Of a DNA stretch of 64,000 bases, positions 57,740 to 64,000 are shown piece after piece (position 1 is the first letter of the stretch; each line of letters opens with the position of its first letter). Under the pieces are notes generated by a model. It did no database searches and was not told where the DNA came from. It saw nothing but the letters and a program-made list of their open reading frames with translations. The stretch is from Collinsella aerofaciens ATCC 25986 (lineage in GTDB: Bacteria > Actinomycetota > Coriobacteriia > Coriobacteriales > Coriobacteriaceae). The DNA lies in contig NZ_CP048433.1 of assembly GCF_010509075.1 (NCBI RefSeq), positions 124,001 to 188,000 on the forward strand. The letters are read 5' to 3'. Made by a program: the position numbers and the translations under genes.

Positions 57740-58996
57740 ATGGCATTGCAATTTACAGAGCGCGAGTTCATTCCCGTGCTGCTTGGTGGCGACATCAACG
57801 CCTATTCGGTGGCGCGCGCCTTCTACGAGGAGTACCAGGTCAAGAGTCTGGTCTTTGGCAAGTATCAGACGGGTCCCGCGTACCGCAGCCAGATTATCGA
57901 CTACACGCCCAACGTGGATATCGACACCATGCCCGTGATGCTCAAAACCGTCAACGGCATTGCCCAAGCGCATGCCGACAAGACTATTGTCCTTGTGGGC
58001 TGTGGCGACAACTATGTCGCTCTCGTGGCTCAAGCCAAGGATGCTCATGAGCTGGCGGATAACATCGTCGCTCCCTACGCGCCCTACAGCATGCTCGAGC
58101 AGTGCCAGAAGAAGGAGATCTTCTACGAGCTGTGCGAGAAGCATGGCGTGCCCTATCCGCACACGTTTACCTTTACCAAGGCGATGCTCAATGCCCAGGG
58201 TGAGGCGCCTGCCGAAGTGCTCGACCAGATCGATTTTCCTTACCCGATGATTCTGAAGCCTTCTGACGGCATCATGTGGTGGCAGCATGAGTTCGAGGGC
58301 CAGAAGAAGGCCTATGAGATTGCCGACCGCGCCGAGCTGGAACAGGTCATTCGCGATTCGTATGCCAGCGGCTACACCGACGACCTGATCTTGCAGGATC
58401 GCGTGCCCGGCAACGACGAGTACATGCGCGTGCTCACCAGCTATTCCGACCGCAACGGCAAGGTCCGCATGATGTGCCTGGGTCACGTGCTGCTCGAGGA
58501 GCATCAGCCCCACGGTGTCGGCAACCATGCCTGTATCATTACCGAGCCCAATGACGAGCTCATGGGCGGCGTGCGCAAGCTGCTCGAGGACCTGAACTTT
58601 GTAGGTTATTCCAACTTTGACGTTAAGTACGACGAGCGCGACGGCTCGTTTAAGTTCTTCGATTTCAACACGCGCCAGGGCCGCAGCAACTACTACGTTA
58701 CCAACAGCGGCTTTAACGTTGCCAAGTATGTGGTGGACGAGTATGTGTTCGACCGCCCGTTTGAGCCGGAGTTTGTGACGGCACAGGACGAGGCGCTGTG
58801 GATGGTCGTTCCCATGGGCGTCGTCGACAAGTACGTCAAGGATCCCGAGCTGCGCGCTAAGGTGCATCGCCTGGACAAGGAAGGCAAGGGCGCCGACCCT
58901 TCGTTTATGAAGGGCGACTTTGTCTTTAATCGCTGGCTGCGCATGTGGCACACCAAGCTGCGCCACTTTAAGCTGTTCAAGACGTATTACAAGTAG
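57740..58996 (+). CDS. ATP-grasp ligase, probable D-aspartate ligase
   Basis: The 418-residue ATP-grasp enzyme resembles Enterococcus Asl(fm), which adds D-aspartate to the lysine side chain of peptidoglycan precursors. FIPVLLGGDINAYSVARAFYEEYQVKSLVFGKYQTGPAYRS forms the N-terminal domain, YPMILKPSDGIMWW and LILQDRVPGNDEYMRVLTSY are in the ATP-grasp core, and FFDFNTRQGRSNYYVTNSG contains the metal-binding Asp/Asn. Length equals the known enzyme. The next gene encodes an aspartate racemase, which supports the assignment. TAGGAA precedes ATG; a possible promoter is TTGGGC/TAGAAT with 18-bp spacing. Confidence 0.8.
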   Translation: MALQFTEREFIPVLLGGDINAYSVARAFYEEYQVKSLVFGKYQTGPAYRSQIIDYTPNVDIDTMPVMLKTVNGIAQAHADKTIVLVGCGDNYVALVAQAKDAHELADNIVAPYAPYSMLEQCQKKEIFYELCEKHGVPYPHTFTFTKAMLNAQGEAPAEVLDQIDFPYPMILKPSDGIMWWQHEFEGQKKAYEIADRAELEQVIRDSYASGYTDDLILQDRVPGNDEYMRVLTSYSDRNGKVRMMCLGHVLLEEHQPHGVGNHACIITEPNDELMGGVRKLLEDLNFVGYSNFDVKYDERDGSFKFFDFNTRQGRSNYYVTNSGFNVAKYVVDEYVFDRPFEPEFVTAQDEALWMVVPMGVVDKYVKDPELRAKVHRLDKEGKGADPSFMKGDFVFNRWLRMWHTKLRHFKLFKTYYK

Positions 58997-59080
58997 ATGA
59001 GCGCGGCGCCCGTCCGGTTTGCTTCGGGCGGGCGCGGGTATGATACGCGCAATTGCGCAAGCGTCACCAAGGAGGCGGCG

Positions 59081-59827
59081 ATGGAAAAGCTGGGAGTTAT
59101 CGGCGGTATGGGCGCCGAGGCCACGTCGTATTACTACGACCAGGTGGTGCGTCATACGGCTGCTGCCTGCGATCAGGAACATATCGACATGGTGGTGCTC
59201 TCCAAGTCGACCATGCCCGACCGCACGTTGGCCATTAAGACCGGCGAGCATGCCAAGCTGCTGGCGACCATGAAAGAGTGCGCCCAGGCACTCGAGTCGC
59301 TGGGCTGTGCGCACATTGCCATTCCCTGCAACACGTCGCACTACTTCTACGACCAGATCCAGTCGTTTACGAAGGTGCCGATTATCCACATGCCGCGTGA
59401 GTCGGTGCGCTATGCTCTGGCCGGTGCGGTGATGGGGGAGTGCGAGTTCGATCCCAACCTGAGTATGCCGGCCGAGCCGGTGCACAAGATTGGCATTATG
59501 GGAACCGATGGCACCGTGGGCGCGGGCGTCTACGGCCGCGAATGTAAGGCTGCGGGTGTTGAGGTTGTCTATCCCAGCGAGAAACGTCAGAACGATGTGA
59601 TGTCGCTTATCTACGATGATGTGAAGGCCGGGCGTGAGCCCGATATGGATAAGTTCGACCGTGTGATGTGGGAGTTTGCCCGTAGCGGCTGCGACCGCGT
59701 CATTCTGGCCTGCACCGAGCTCTCGGTGCTGCAAAAGTACCGAGAGATGCCCGAGATCACCCTCGACGCCATGGATGTCCTGGTGCGCGAATCCATCATC
59801 CGCAGCGGCGCTCCCTACCGCCTCTAG
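59081..59827 (+). CDS. Aspartate/glutamate racemase family protein (probable aspartate racemase)
   Basis: The 248-residue cofactor-independent racemase shows LGVIGGMGAEATSYYYDQVV at the start, the first catalytic Cys in AHIAIPCNTSHYFYDQI, KIGIMGTDGTVGAGVYGRE, and the second Cys in CDRVILACTELSVL. GGMGxxAT and the TEL motif are typical of aspartate racemases. It should make the D-aspartate used by the ligase encoded just upstream. AAGGAGG precedes ATG59081. A REP-like repeat and a strong terminator follow. Confidence 0.87.
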   Translation: MEKLGVIGGMGAEATSYYYDQVVRHTAAACDQEHIDMVVLSKSTMPDRTLAIKTGEHAKLLATMKECAQALESLGCAHIAIPCNTSHYFYDQIQSFTKVPIIHMPRESVRYALAGAVMGECEFDPNLSMPAEPVHKIGIMGTDGTVGAGVYGRECKAAGVEVVYPSEKRQNDVMSLIYDDVKAGREPDMDKFDRVMWEFARSGCDRVILACTELSVLQKYREMPEITLDAMDVLVRESIIRSGAPYRL

Positions 59828-59832
59828 CTTCC

Positions 59833-59868
59833 GACCTGTCAAAAAGGGACAGGTTAATTTTGGTAGGT
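59833..59868. repeat. REP-like short repeat, family 1, copy b
   Basis: ACCTGTC (59834-59840) and GACAGGT (59848-59854) form a 7-bp stem, followed by TAATTTTGGTAGGT. Nearly identical to 10121-10158. Confidence 0.65.
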
Positions 59869-59887
59869 TTTATCTGGTGAAACAGTA

Positions 59888-59924
59888 AAGGCCTCGGCTC
59901 GTTTGGTGCGAGCCGAGGCCTTTT
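59888..59924. terminator. Bidirectional terminator between racemase and ecfT
   Basis: AAGGCCTCGGCTCG and CGAGCCGAGGCCTT form a perfect 14-bp stem with a 7-nt loop and TT tail, between convergent genes. Confidence 0.88.
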
Positions 59925-59952
59925 GCGTTGGGTGGTTGCTGCCGGTGGTGAA

Positions 59953-60699
59953 CTAGAACAGGAAGCCGATGGCGATGAGGGCGATGCTGACGATGAGTAC
60001 GGCGATGTCCAGGCCCTTGATGGGGTAGCGCTTGTACGAGCTGGCGCGCGTACGCAGATAGAAGCCGCGCTGTTCTGCCGCCAAGGCTGTGGCATCGGTC
60101 TTGCCCACGCTCGAGATGAGCAGTGGCACACACAGTGGCAGCATGAGCTTAAGCTTCTTGATGGGGTTCTTGGTGTCGTACTCGACGCCGCGCGCGGTCT
60201 GCGCTTCCATGATGGCGTTCATCTCCTGACCAAACACCGGCACAAAGCGCAGCGCCGTGGTAAAGGTGAAGGCATAGCGATACGGCACGTGCAGCACCTC
60301 GACGCAGGCGTTGGCAAGGTCGTTGAGCTTGGTCACCATGAGCATGAGGATGAGCGGTAACGCCACACCCAGCAGGCGCAGACAGGCCTTCGATCCCGTG
60401 ATGAGACCCGTGTCGGTGATAAAGCCCCACACCACGTTGCCATCGCGCATAAAGGCCAGCTGGAGCACCAGCATGATAAGCGCGAGCGGAATCAGCAACT
60501 TGAGCAGCGAGAACAGACGGTCGACGACGCCGGCATAGGCACCCAGCGCAAGGGTGAGTGCCAAAAAGCCCAGCAGCGCCACGTAGGTGTCGGACAAGAA
60601 GATGCCGACGATGATGGCGGCGGCGAGGCCCAGTTTGACGACGGGATTCAGGCGATGCAGCAGCGTATCGCCCGGCATATAGTCGATGACGTTAACCAC
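59953..60699 (-). CDS. ecfT: ECF transporter transmembrane component EcfT
   Basis: The 248-residue membrane protein couples the ATPases to the substrate-binding S component. HRLNPVVKLGLAAAIIVGIFL begins the membrane domain, several helices follow, and the coupling helices carry Arg motifs ALRFVPVFGQEMNAIMEAQTARGVE and ALAAEQRGFYLRTRASSY (xRG signatures). GTG60699 overlaps the ecfA stop by 8 nt with AAGGAG upstream, so it is translated with ecfA. Confidence 0.9.
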   Translation of the reverse strand: MVNVIDYMPGDTLLHRLNPVVKLGLAAAIIVGIFLSDTYVALLGFLALTLALGAYAGVVDRLFSLLKLLIPLALIMLVLQLAFMRDGNVVWGFITDTGLITGSKACLRLLGVALPLILMLMVTKLNDLANACVEVLHVPYRYAFTFTTALRFVPVFGQEMNAIMEAQTARGVEYDTKNPIKKLKLMLPLCVPLLISSVGKTDATALAAEQRGFYLRTRASSYKRYPIKGLDIAVLIVSIALIAIGFLF

Positions 60700-62443
60700 G
60701 GCGGACCATCTCCTTGGTAATGCGAACGATATCGGTGACCTCGCTCACCTGCGCAAAAGCGGGGGAGACGGAGGATGCCAAGCGGCGCGAGAGTTCAATG
60801 ACCTGGGGCGGCTCCACGTAGGCACGCTGCATGAGCTCAATATTCGAGAACAGCTCGTGCGTGCGTCCGCGGTCGAGGATACGGCCGTCGGCCATCACAA
60901 CAATACGTTCGGCAAAGTCGGAAACGACTTCCATATCGTGGCAGACCATGATTACGGCGCAGCCGCGCTCGGCCATGGTGCGTACCGTTTCCATGACGGT
61001 CATGCACTCACGGTAGTCAAGGCCGCTCGTGGGTTCGTCGAGTACTACGATCTTGGGCTCTACGACCACGACGGAGGCGAGCGCCACCATTTGTCGCTGG
61101 CCGCGCGAAAGCGAGAAGGGCGCCTCGTCGGCGGGCAGGCCAAAGCGGTCGATGACGAGCTGAGCACGACGCAGGGCCTCGGCGCGGTCGATGCCGGCAA
61201 GCTCCAGTCCAAAAGCGACCTCGTCGAGCACGGTATCCTTGCAGATCTGGCGGTCGGGGTTTTGGAAGAGCGTTGCGACCTCGCGGGCGATGCGACTTGT
61301 GGGGACCGCGGCGGTGTCCAGGCCCGTAACGCGCACGCTGCCCGAGGCAGGCTTAAGCAGGCCCGTGAGCAGTTTGGTGAGCGTGGTCTTGCCGGCGCCG
61401 TTTTGGCCGACGATGCCCACGAGCTCGCCAGGATAGAGCGTAAGGCTAAGGTCGTGGACGGCAGCGCCGCCGTTGGGGTAGGCAAACTCAACGTGATCGA
61501 AGGTGAGCACGGGTTCGGCGTCCTTGGCATGAGGGCGCAACGACGGTGCGTGCGGTGAGCCGGCGGGTGCCTGAATGTCGCTGCTTGCGTGTGCGGGGTC
61601 GACAATGCCCGAAATCAGGCGCTCGGCCTCATCGACATCCAAGCAAGGGGTACCGCTTACCAGGCCATCGGCCTCGAGGCTATTGAAGATACGCGTGACG
61701 CGAGGGCAGTCGACGCCGATGGCACAGAGCTCGTCGGTATGCGCGAAGACCTCGTGTGGTTCGCCCTGCAGCGCGATTTCGCCATGGTTGAGCACGAGCA
61801 CGCGGTTGCAGTACTCCGAGAGCAGGGCGACCTTTTGCTCAACGACGACGATGGTGATTCCAAGTGTGCGGTTTGCCTCACGCAGCGTCTCGAAGACCAA
61901 CGTGGAGCTGGCGGGGTCGAGTGCCGCGGTGGGCTCGTCGAGAACCAAGACGCGCGGACGCATGGCGAGGATGGCGGCGATGGCTACCTTTTGCTTCTGT
62001 CCGCCCGAAAGGGTGGCGATCTCGCGGTCGCGCAGGTCGCTGATGCCGACGGTCTCGAGCGTTTCGCTCACGCGCTGCTCGATCTGGTCGTGGGGAACGC
62101 CAAAGTTCTCGAGGCCAAAGAGCATCTCGTCCTCAACGACCGAGGCGACCATCTGCGTGTCGATATCCTGCAGCACGCTGCCGACGATTTGCGACACGTC
62201 GGTGAGCGAGGCTTCGCAGGTGTCGTGGCCGTCAACCATGACGGACCCAAAGAACGTGCCGGTGTAGTGGTGGGGCACGGCACCCGACAGGCAGGCGGCA
62301 AGCGTGGACTTGCCGGCGCCCGAGGGCCCGATGATGCCGATGAAATCTCCCTTGTTCACGCTGAGCGAGATGTGGCTGAGCGCCTGCTCGGTCTGCGTGC
62401 CATAGGAGAACGAGACATCGTCGACGTTGATGATCGTTTCCAT
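60692..62443 (-). CDS. ECF transporter ATPase, two ABC domains fused (EcfA-EcfA')
   Basis: The 583-residue protein fuses the two ATPases usually encoded separately. Domain 1 (about 1-270) has IGPSGAGKSTLAACLSG, TLSGGQKQKVAIAAILA and VLVLDEPTAALD. Domain 2 (about 310-560) has VGQNGAGKTTLTKLLTG, SLSRGQRQMVALASVVV and IVVLDEPTSGLD. Gln loops are VLQDIDTQM and LFQNPDRQI, as in ECF modules. It lies between the S component and EcfT in a minus-strand set; AAAGG precedes ATG62443. A 214-bp gap with two hairpin elements separates it from the S gene. Confidence 0.92.
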   Translation of the reverse strand: METIINVDDVSFSYGTQTEQALSHISLSVNKGDFIGIIGPSGAGKSTLAACLSGAVPHHYTGTFFGSVMVDGHDTCEASLTDVSQIVGSVLQDIDTQMVASVVEDEMLFGLENFGVPHDQIEQRVSETLETVGISDLRDREIATLSGGQKQKVAIAAILAMRPRVLVLDEPTAALDPASSTLVFETLREANRTLGITIVVVEQKVALLSEYCNRVLVLNHGEIALQGEPHEVFAHTDELCAIGVDCPRVTRIFNSLEADGLVSGTPCLDVDEAERLISGIVDPAHASSDIQAPAGSPHAPSLRPHAKDAEPVLTFDHVEFAYPNGGAAVHDLSLTLYPGELVGIVGQNGAGKTTLTKLLTGLLKPASGSVRVTGLDTAAVPTSRIAREVATLFQNPDRQICKDTVLDEVAFGLELAGIDRAEALRRAQLVIDRFGLPADEAPFSLSRGQRQMVALASVVVVEPKIVVLDEPTSGLDYRECMTVMETVRTMAERGCAVIMVCHDMEVVSDFAERIVVMADGRILDRGRTHELFSNIELMQRAYVEPPQVIELSRRLASSVSPAFAQVSEVTDIVRITKEMVRRG

Positions 62444-62461
62444 GGATACCTTTCATAGTCA

Positions 62462-62505
62462 TTGGGGACGTTCTTTAATGACTAGTCGTTTAAGAACGTC
62501 CCCAA
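62462..62505. repeat. Palindromic hairpin between S component and ecfA
   Basis: TTGGGGACGTTCTT (62462-62475) and AAGAACGTCCCCAA (62492-62505) form a perfect 14-bp stem; GACTAGTCGTTT in the loop recurs as GCTAGTCGTTT after it. GGGGAC ends recall the REP-like repeats. Confidence 0.7.
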
Positions 62506-62548
62506 AAGCTAGTCGTTTGGGACAGTCTTTGGTGGTGAAGCACGGAGA

Positions 62549-62651
62549 CGGCTTTACGAGGGGCCCCAGGTTGGCGCAAGAAAGAGGAGCGAAGCGTACT
62601 TGGGTACGCGAGCGACGAATGAACGCCAAGATGGGGTGGCTCGTAAAGCCG
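62549..62651 (-). repeat. Structured 3'-end element, copy B
   Basis: Outer arms CGGCTTTACGAG (62549-62560) and CTCGTAAAGCCG (62640-62651), inner GCGTAC/GTACGC, middle TTGGCG/CGCCAA. On the minus strand it nearly equals copy A in the core but has different outer arms. It starts 6 bp after the S-component stop. Confidence 0.75.
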
Positions 62652-62657
62652 AGCGGG

Positions 62658-63233
62658 TTAGTTGAGCCTAAGAGCCTTCTGGATGGGCAGGTAGAGGGCG
62701 CCGACCAGAATGGCGTTAAAGACGGCGGTCATGGCAACGACGGGCAGCATGGCGGCGGCGAGCTCGCCTACCACGCCGAGCATGGCCATCTTGATGACCA
62801 TGAAGATGACGCCGGAGACAAAGGTGGTCAGGAAGGTTGCAACAATGGCGATGGCGGGCTTGACCTGACCGTTCTTGCCGGCGGCGTTGACGATGCCGGC
62901 CATGAGCATGGCGGCGATGCCCTCGGCGGCAAAATCGACGAACGGCGAAGTGGTGGTGATCTGGATCACGGCAGCCGAGATGAGGCCAATGACGAGCGCC
63001 TGACCGATGTTGGGGCGAACGACCAGAATGGTGAGGCAGAAGGCCGAGATGATGAACTCGGGGCTGATCATACCGCCCGAAATGCTCGAGACTGCCTTGC
63101 CGACGGTGAAGTTGAGGATGAAGCCGGCGGCGAGCAGGATGGCGAGCAGGACGAGGGCACGGACATCGAGTTTGCCGCGGTCGGCGGTCTGGACGGTGCG
63201 GGGCTGGGCGGTGGCGGTGGTGTTCTGAGACAT
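62658..63233 (-). CDS. ECF transporter S component, probable tryptophan binder (TrpP-like)
   Basis: The 191-residue membrane protein has about five or six helices (ALVLLAILLAAGFILNFTVG, ISPEFIISAFCLTILVV, ALVIGLISAAVIQITTT, IAIVATFLTTFVSGVIFMVI, AMLPVVAMTAVFNAILVGAL). Its PEFIISAFCL and TTTSPFVDFAAEG blocks resemble the TrpP family. The specificity call comes mainly from the leader: a short peptide with Trp-Trp-Trp and a terminator precede it, a classical tryptophan attenuator. AAAGGA precedes ATG63233. It should dock onto EcfT and the fused ATPase encoded downstream. Confidence 0.8.
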   Translation of the reverse strand: MSQNTTATAQPRTVQTADRGKLDVRALVLLAILLAAGFILNFTVGKAVSSISGGMISPEFIISAFCLTILVVRPNIGQALVIGLISAAVIQITTTSPFVDFAAEGIAAMLMAGIVNAAGKNGQVKPAIAIVATFLTTFVSGVIFMVIKMAMLGVVGELAAAMLPVVAMTAVFNAILVGALYLPIQKALRLN

Positions 63234-63279
63234 GGTGAAAATCCTTTCAAAAAGGGGAGTGTAAGAGAAAAACGGAGGC

Positions 63280-63409
63280 GCGTGATGCGAATGCGATCGG
63301 GCTCGAGATAGAAAAAGGCCCCCGGTCGAAACCGGAGGCCTTCCAATCACCTAGAGCGCAAAAGCAGGCGTGAGGGACTCACTGTCGACCGATCGTATTC
63401 GCATCACGC
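63280..63409. repeat. Long inverted repeat enclosing the trp-leader terminator
   Basis: 63280-63300 and 63389-63409 are complementary at 20 of 21 positions. One arm is in the leader-peptide codons just after the Trp run, the other lies beyond the terminator. Confidence 0.8.
63312..63344 (-). terminator. Attenuator terminator of the tryptophan-transporter leader
   Basis: On the minus strand AAGGCC-T-CCGGT, loop TTCG, ACCGG-G-GGCCTT, then TTTC. It lies between the Trp leader peptide and the S-component gene. Confidence 0.85.
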
Positions 63410-63447
63410 CACCACCAGTTGTTGAGAGACTTCATCGTGTTCTTCAT
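63379..63447 (-). CDS. Tryptophan leader peptide (attenuation sensor)
   Basis: This is a 22-codon ORF: Met-Lys-Asn-Thr-Met-Lys-Ser-Leu-Asn-Asn, then Trp-Trp-Trp (63417-63409), then RDANTIGRQ and TGA. AAAGGAG lies 8 nt before the ATG. It is followed by a terminator and then by the ECF S-component gene. Three consecutive Trp codons directly ahead of a terminator are the hallmark of trp attenuation: scarce charged tRNA-Trp stalls the ribosome and favours read-through. A second in-frame ATG 18 nt upstream lacks an RBS. Confidence 0.82.
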   Translation of the reverse strand: MKNTMKSLNNWWWRDANTIGRQ

Positions 63448-63505
63448 GTCGGTGGCTCCTTTCATGGTGCCGTGGCGCGGTCGCACCTTGTTGCTGTTGC
63501 GCTGC

Positions 63506-63514
63506 ACTATAGCA
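63506..63514 (-). promoter_or_regulatory. Extended -10 promoter element of the trp leader
   Basis: TGCTATAGT on the minus strand (63514-63506) is an extended -10 element about 60 nt upstream of the leader ATG. No good -35 was seen. Confidence 0.45.
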
Positions 63515-63540
63515 CAGCAAAGTGTGTGCGGGGAAATCTT

Positions 63541-63571
63541 TTTTAAAAAGATTTCAGGCGGGTTTCCCGCC
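63541..63571 (-). terminator. Second terminator after the LPTTG gene
   Basis: On the minus strand GGCGGG-AAA-CCCGCC followed by TGAAATCTTTTT. Confidence 0.75.
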
Positions 63572-63574
63572 GGT

Positions 63575-63627
63575 CAAAAGAGCGGGCTGAGCGGGCGAGG
63601 CTGCCATTGCTGCCTTGTCCGCTCAGC
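63575..63627 (-). terminator. First terminator after the LPTTG gene
   Basis: On the minus strand GCTGAGCGG and CCGCTCAGC form a 9-bp stem with extra inner pairing, followed by CTTTT. Confidence 0.7.
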
Positions 63628-63634
63628 TAAGACG

Positions 63635-64000
63635 TTACCCCTTATTGCGACGGTAGAGGAAGTAACCGCCCGCGGAGATGACGGCAACGCCAGCGATGGC
63701 GAATGCGGCCACCATGCGGCCATCAAAACGATCACCGGTGGTGGGCAGGCCGCCCTTGGTGTTCGTCTTGTTGGTGGTTACCGTGGTCGTGGTGTCCGAC
63801 TTGCCAGGCTTCTCGGGCTTGGTGGTGGGCTGCTCGGGCTTAGCGGGCTGCTCGGGGGTACCGGGCTGCTCGGGAGTACCAGGCTGATCCGGGGTTACCG
63901 GGTCGGTGGCAAGAGCGTCCTTGGCGTAGGTGATGGACACCTTGAGGCCGTTGGTCTCGGTGTTCAGGTCGCTCGGGGTGAAGGGCTGGTCGAAGTTTTC
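63635..64000 (-). CDS. LPXTG-anchored surface protein, C-terminal part (cut by window end)
   Basis: The visible 121 residues are the end of a secreted protein. A short folded part (FTPSDLNTETNGLKVSITYAKDAL) is followed by a Pro-rich stalk with repeated PGTPEQ / PAKPEQ units and a Thr stretch, the sortase motif LPTTG, a hydrophobic helix (MVAAFAIAGVAVISAGGYFL) and the basic tail YRRNKG. It should be covalently attached to peptidoglycan by a sortase. The N-terminal domains and function lie outside the window. Confidence 0.9.
   Translation of the reverse strand, partial: ENFDQPFTPSDLNTETNGLKVSITYAKDALATDPVTPDQPGTPEQPGTPEQPAKPEQPTTKPEKPGKSDTTTTVTTNKTNTKGGLPTTGDRFDGRMVAAFAIAGVAVISAGGYFLYRRNKG

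Noticed and set aside
57722-59842. A 706-codon open frame on the minus strand
   Set aside because: It is antisense to the D-aspartate ligase and racemase genes, has low-complexity composition typical of GC-rich shadow frames, no RBS and no recognisable motif.
63379-63465. Longer leader peptide starting 18 nt upstream
   Set aside because: The upstream ATG has no Shine-Dalgarno sequence, while AAAGGAG is well placed for ATG63447.

Overview
The window looks like chromosomal DNA from a gut actinomycete of the class Coriobacteriia, most likely Collinsella. This is inferred from the high G+C content, anaerobe-type genes (L-lactate dehydrogenase, a flavodoxin next to a DUF3793 protein), sortase-anchored surface proteins, and the mix of Gram-positive cell-wall genes. 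No rRNA, tRNA or CRISPR array was seen.

Layout. 0-8.1 kb: end of endonuclease IV, an amino-acid ABC transporter (binding protein, permease, ATPase), flavodoxin plus DUF3793, a membrane-anchored copper-type HMA protein behind a CsoR-like palindrome, and a large surface protein. 8.1-12.7 kb: a LexA-controlled Y-family polymerase/YolD pair, a half-length iron-alcohol-dehydrogenase-like protein, and pgi. 12.7-17.8 kb: an accessory segment holding a coupling-protein ATPase, a ClpP-like protease and an unknown gene between 23-bp direct repeats, then an IS110-family element. 18-20.4 kb: deoC and two HAD phosphatases. 20.5-32 kb: a GntR-controlled eleven-gene catabolic cluster whose core matches fructosamine (Amadori product) use: FrlC, FrlB and two FrlD kinases. 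It is extended by two amidohydrolases, YjbQ, BtpA and an FGGY kinase. 32-46 kb: housekeeping and hypothetical genes (tatD, tcdA, sdpR/sdpI, ettA, nadE, an aminotransferase, ldh, a nucleoid-associated protein). 46.5-51.9 kb: a lysine/diaminopimelate operon behind a lysine riboswitch, with lysA and dapA fused in frame, facing a likely dapL. 52-56.7 kb: a higBA toxin-antitoxin pair with a LexA-like box, small membrane proteins, a small protein plus Ser/Thr kinase pair, and a secreted cell-wall hydrolase. 56.9-59.8 kb: a MOSC protein and a D-aspartate ligase plus aspartate racemase pair, which suggests a D-Asp peptidoglycan cross-bridge. 60-63.5 kb: a complete ECF transporter whose S component lies behind a leader peptide with three consecutive Trp codons and a terminator, so it is probably a tryptophan importer under attenuation. 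The window ends inside an LPTTG surface protein.

The least expected signals are non-coding. Three copies of a roughly 100-bp structured element lie just after stop codons, in the same orientation as the preceding gene (ettA, dapH, ECF S component). Their stems differ between copies but stay self-complementary, while two unpaired motifs are conserved. Two related families of short REP-like hairpins carrying AACCTGTCCC are also scattered between genes. The strongest metabolic candidate for new biology is the extended fructosamine cluster. All assignments come from reading the sequence; no database search was run.
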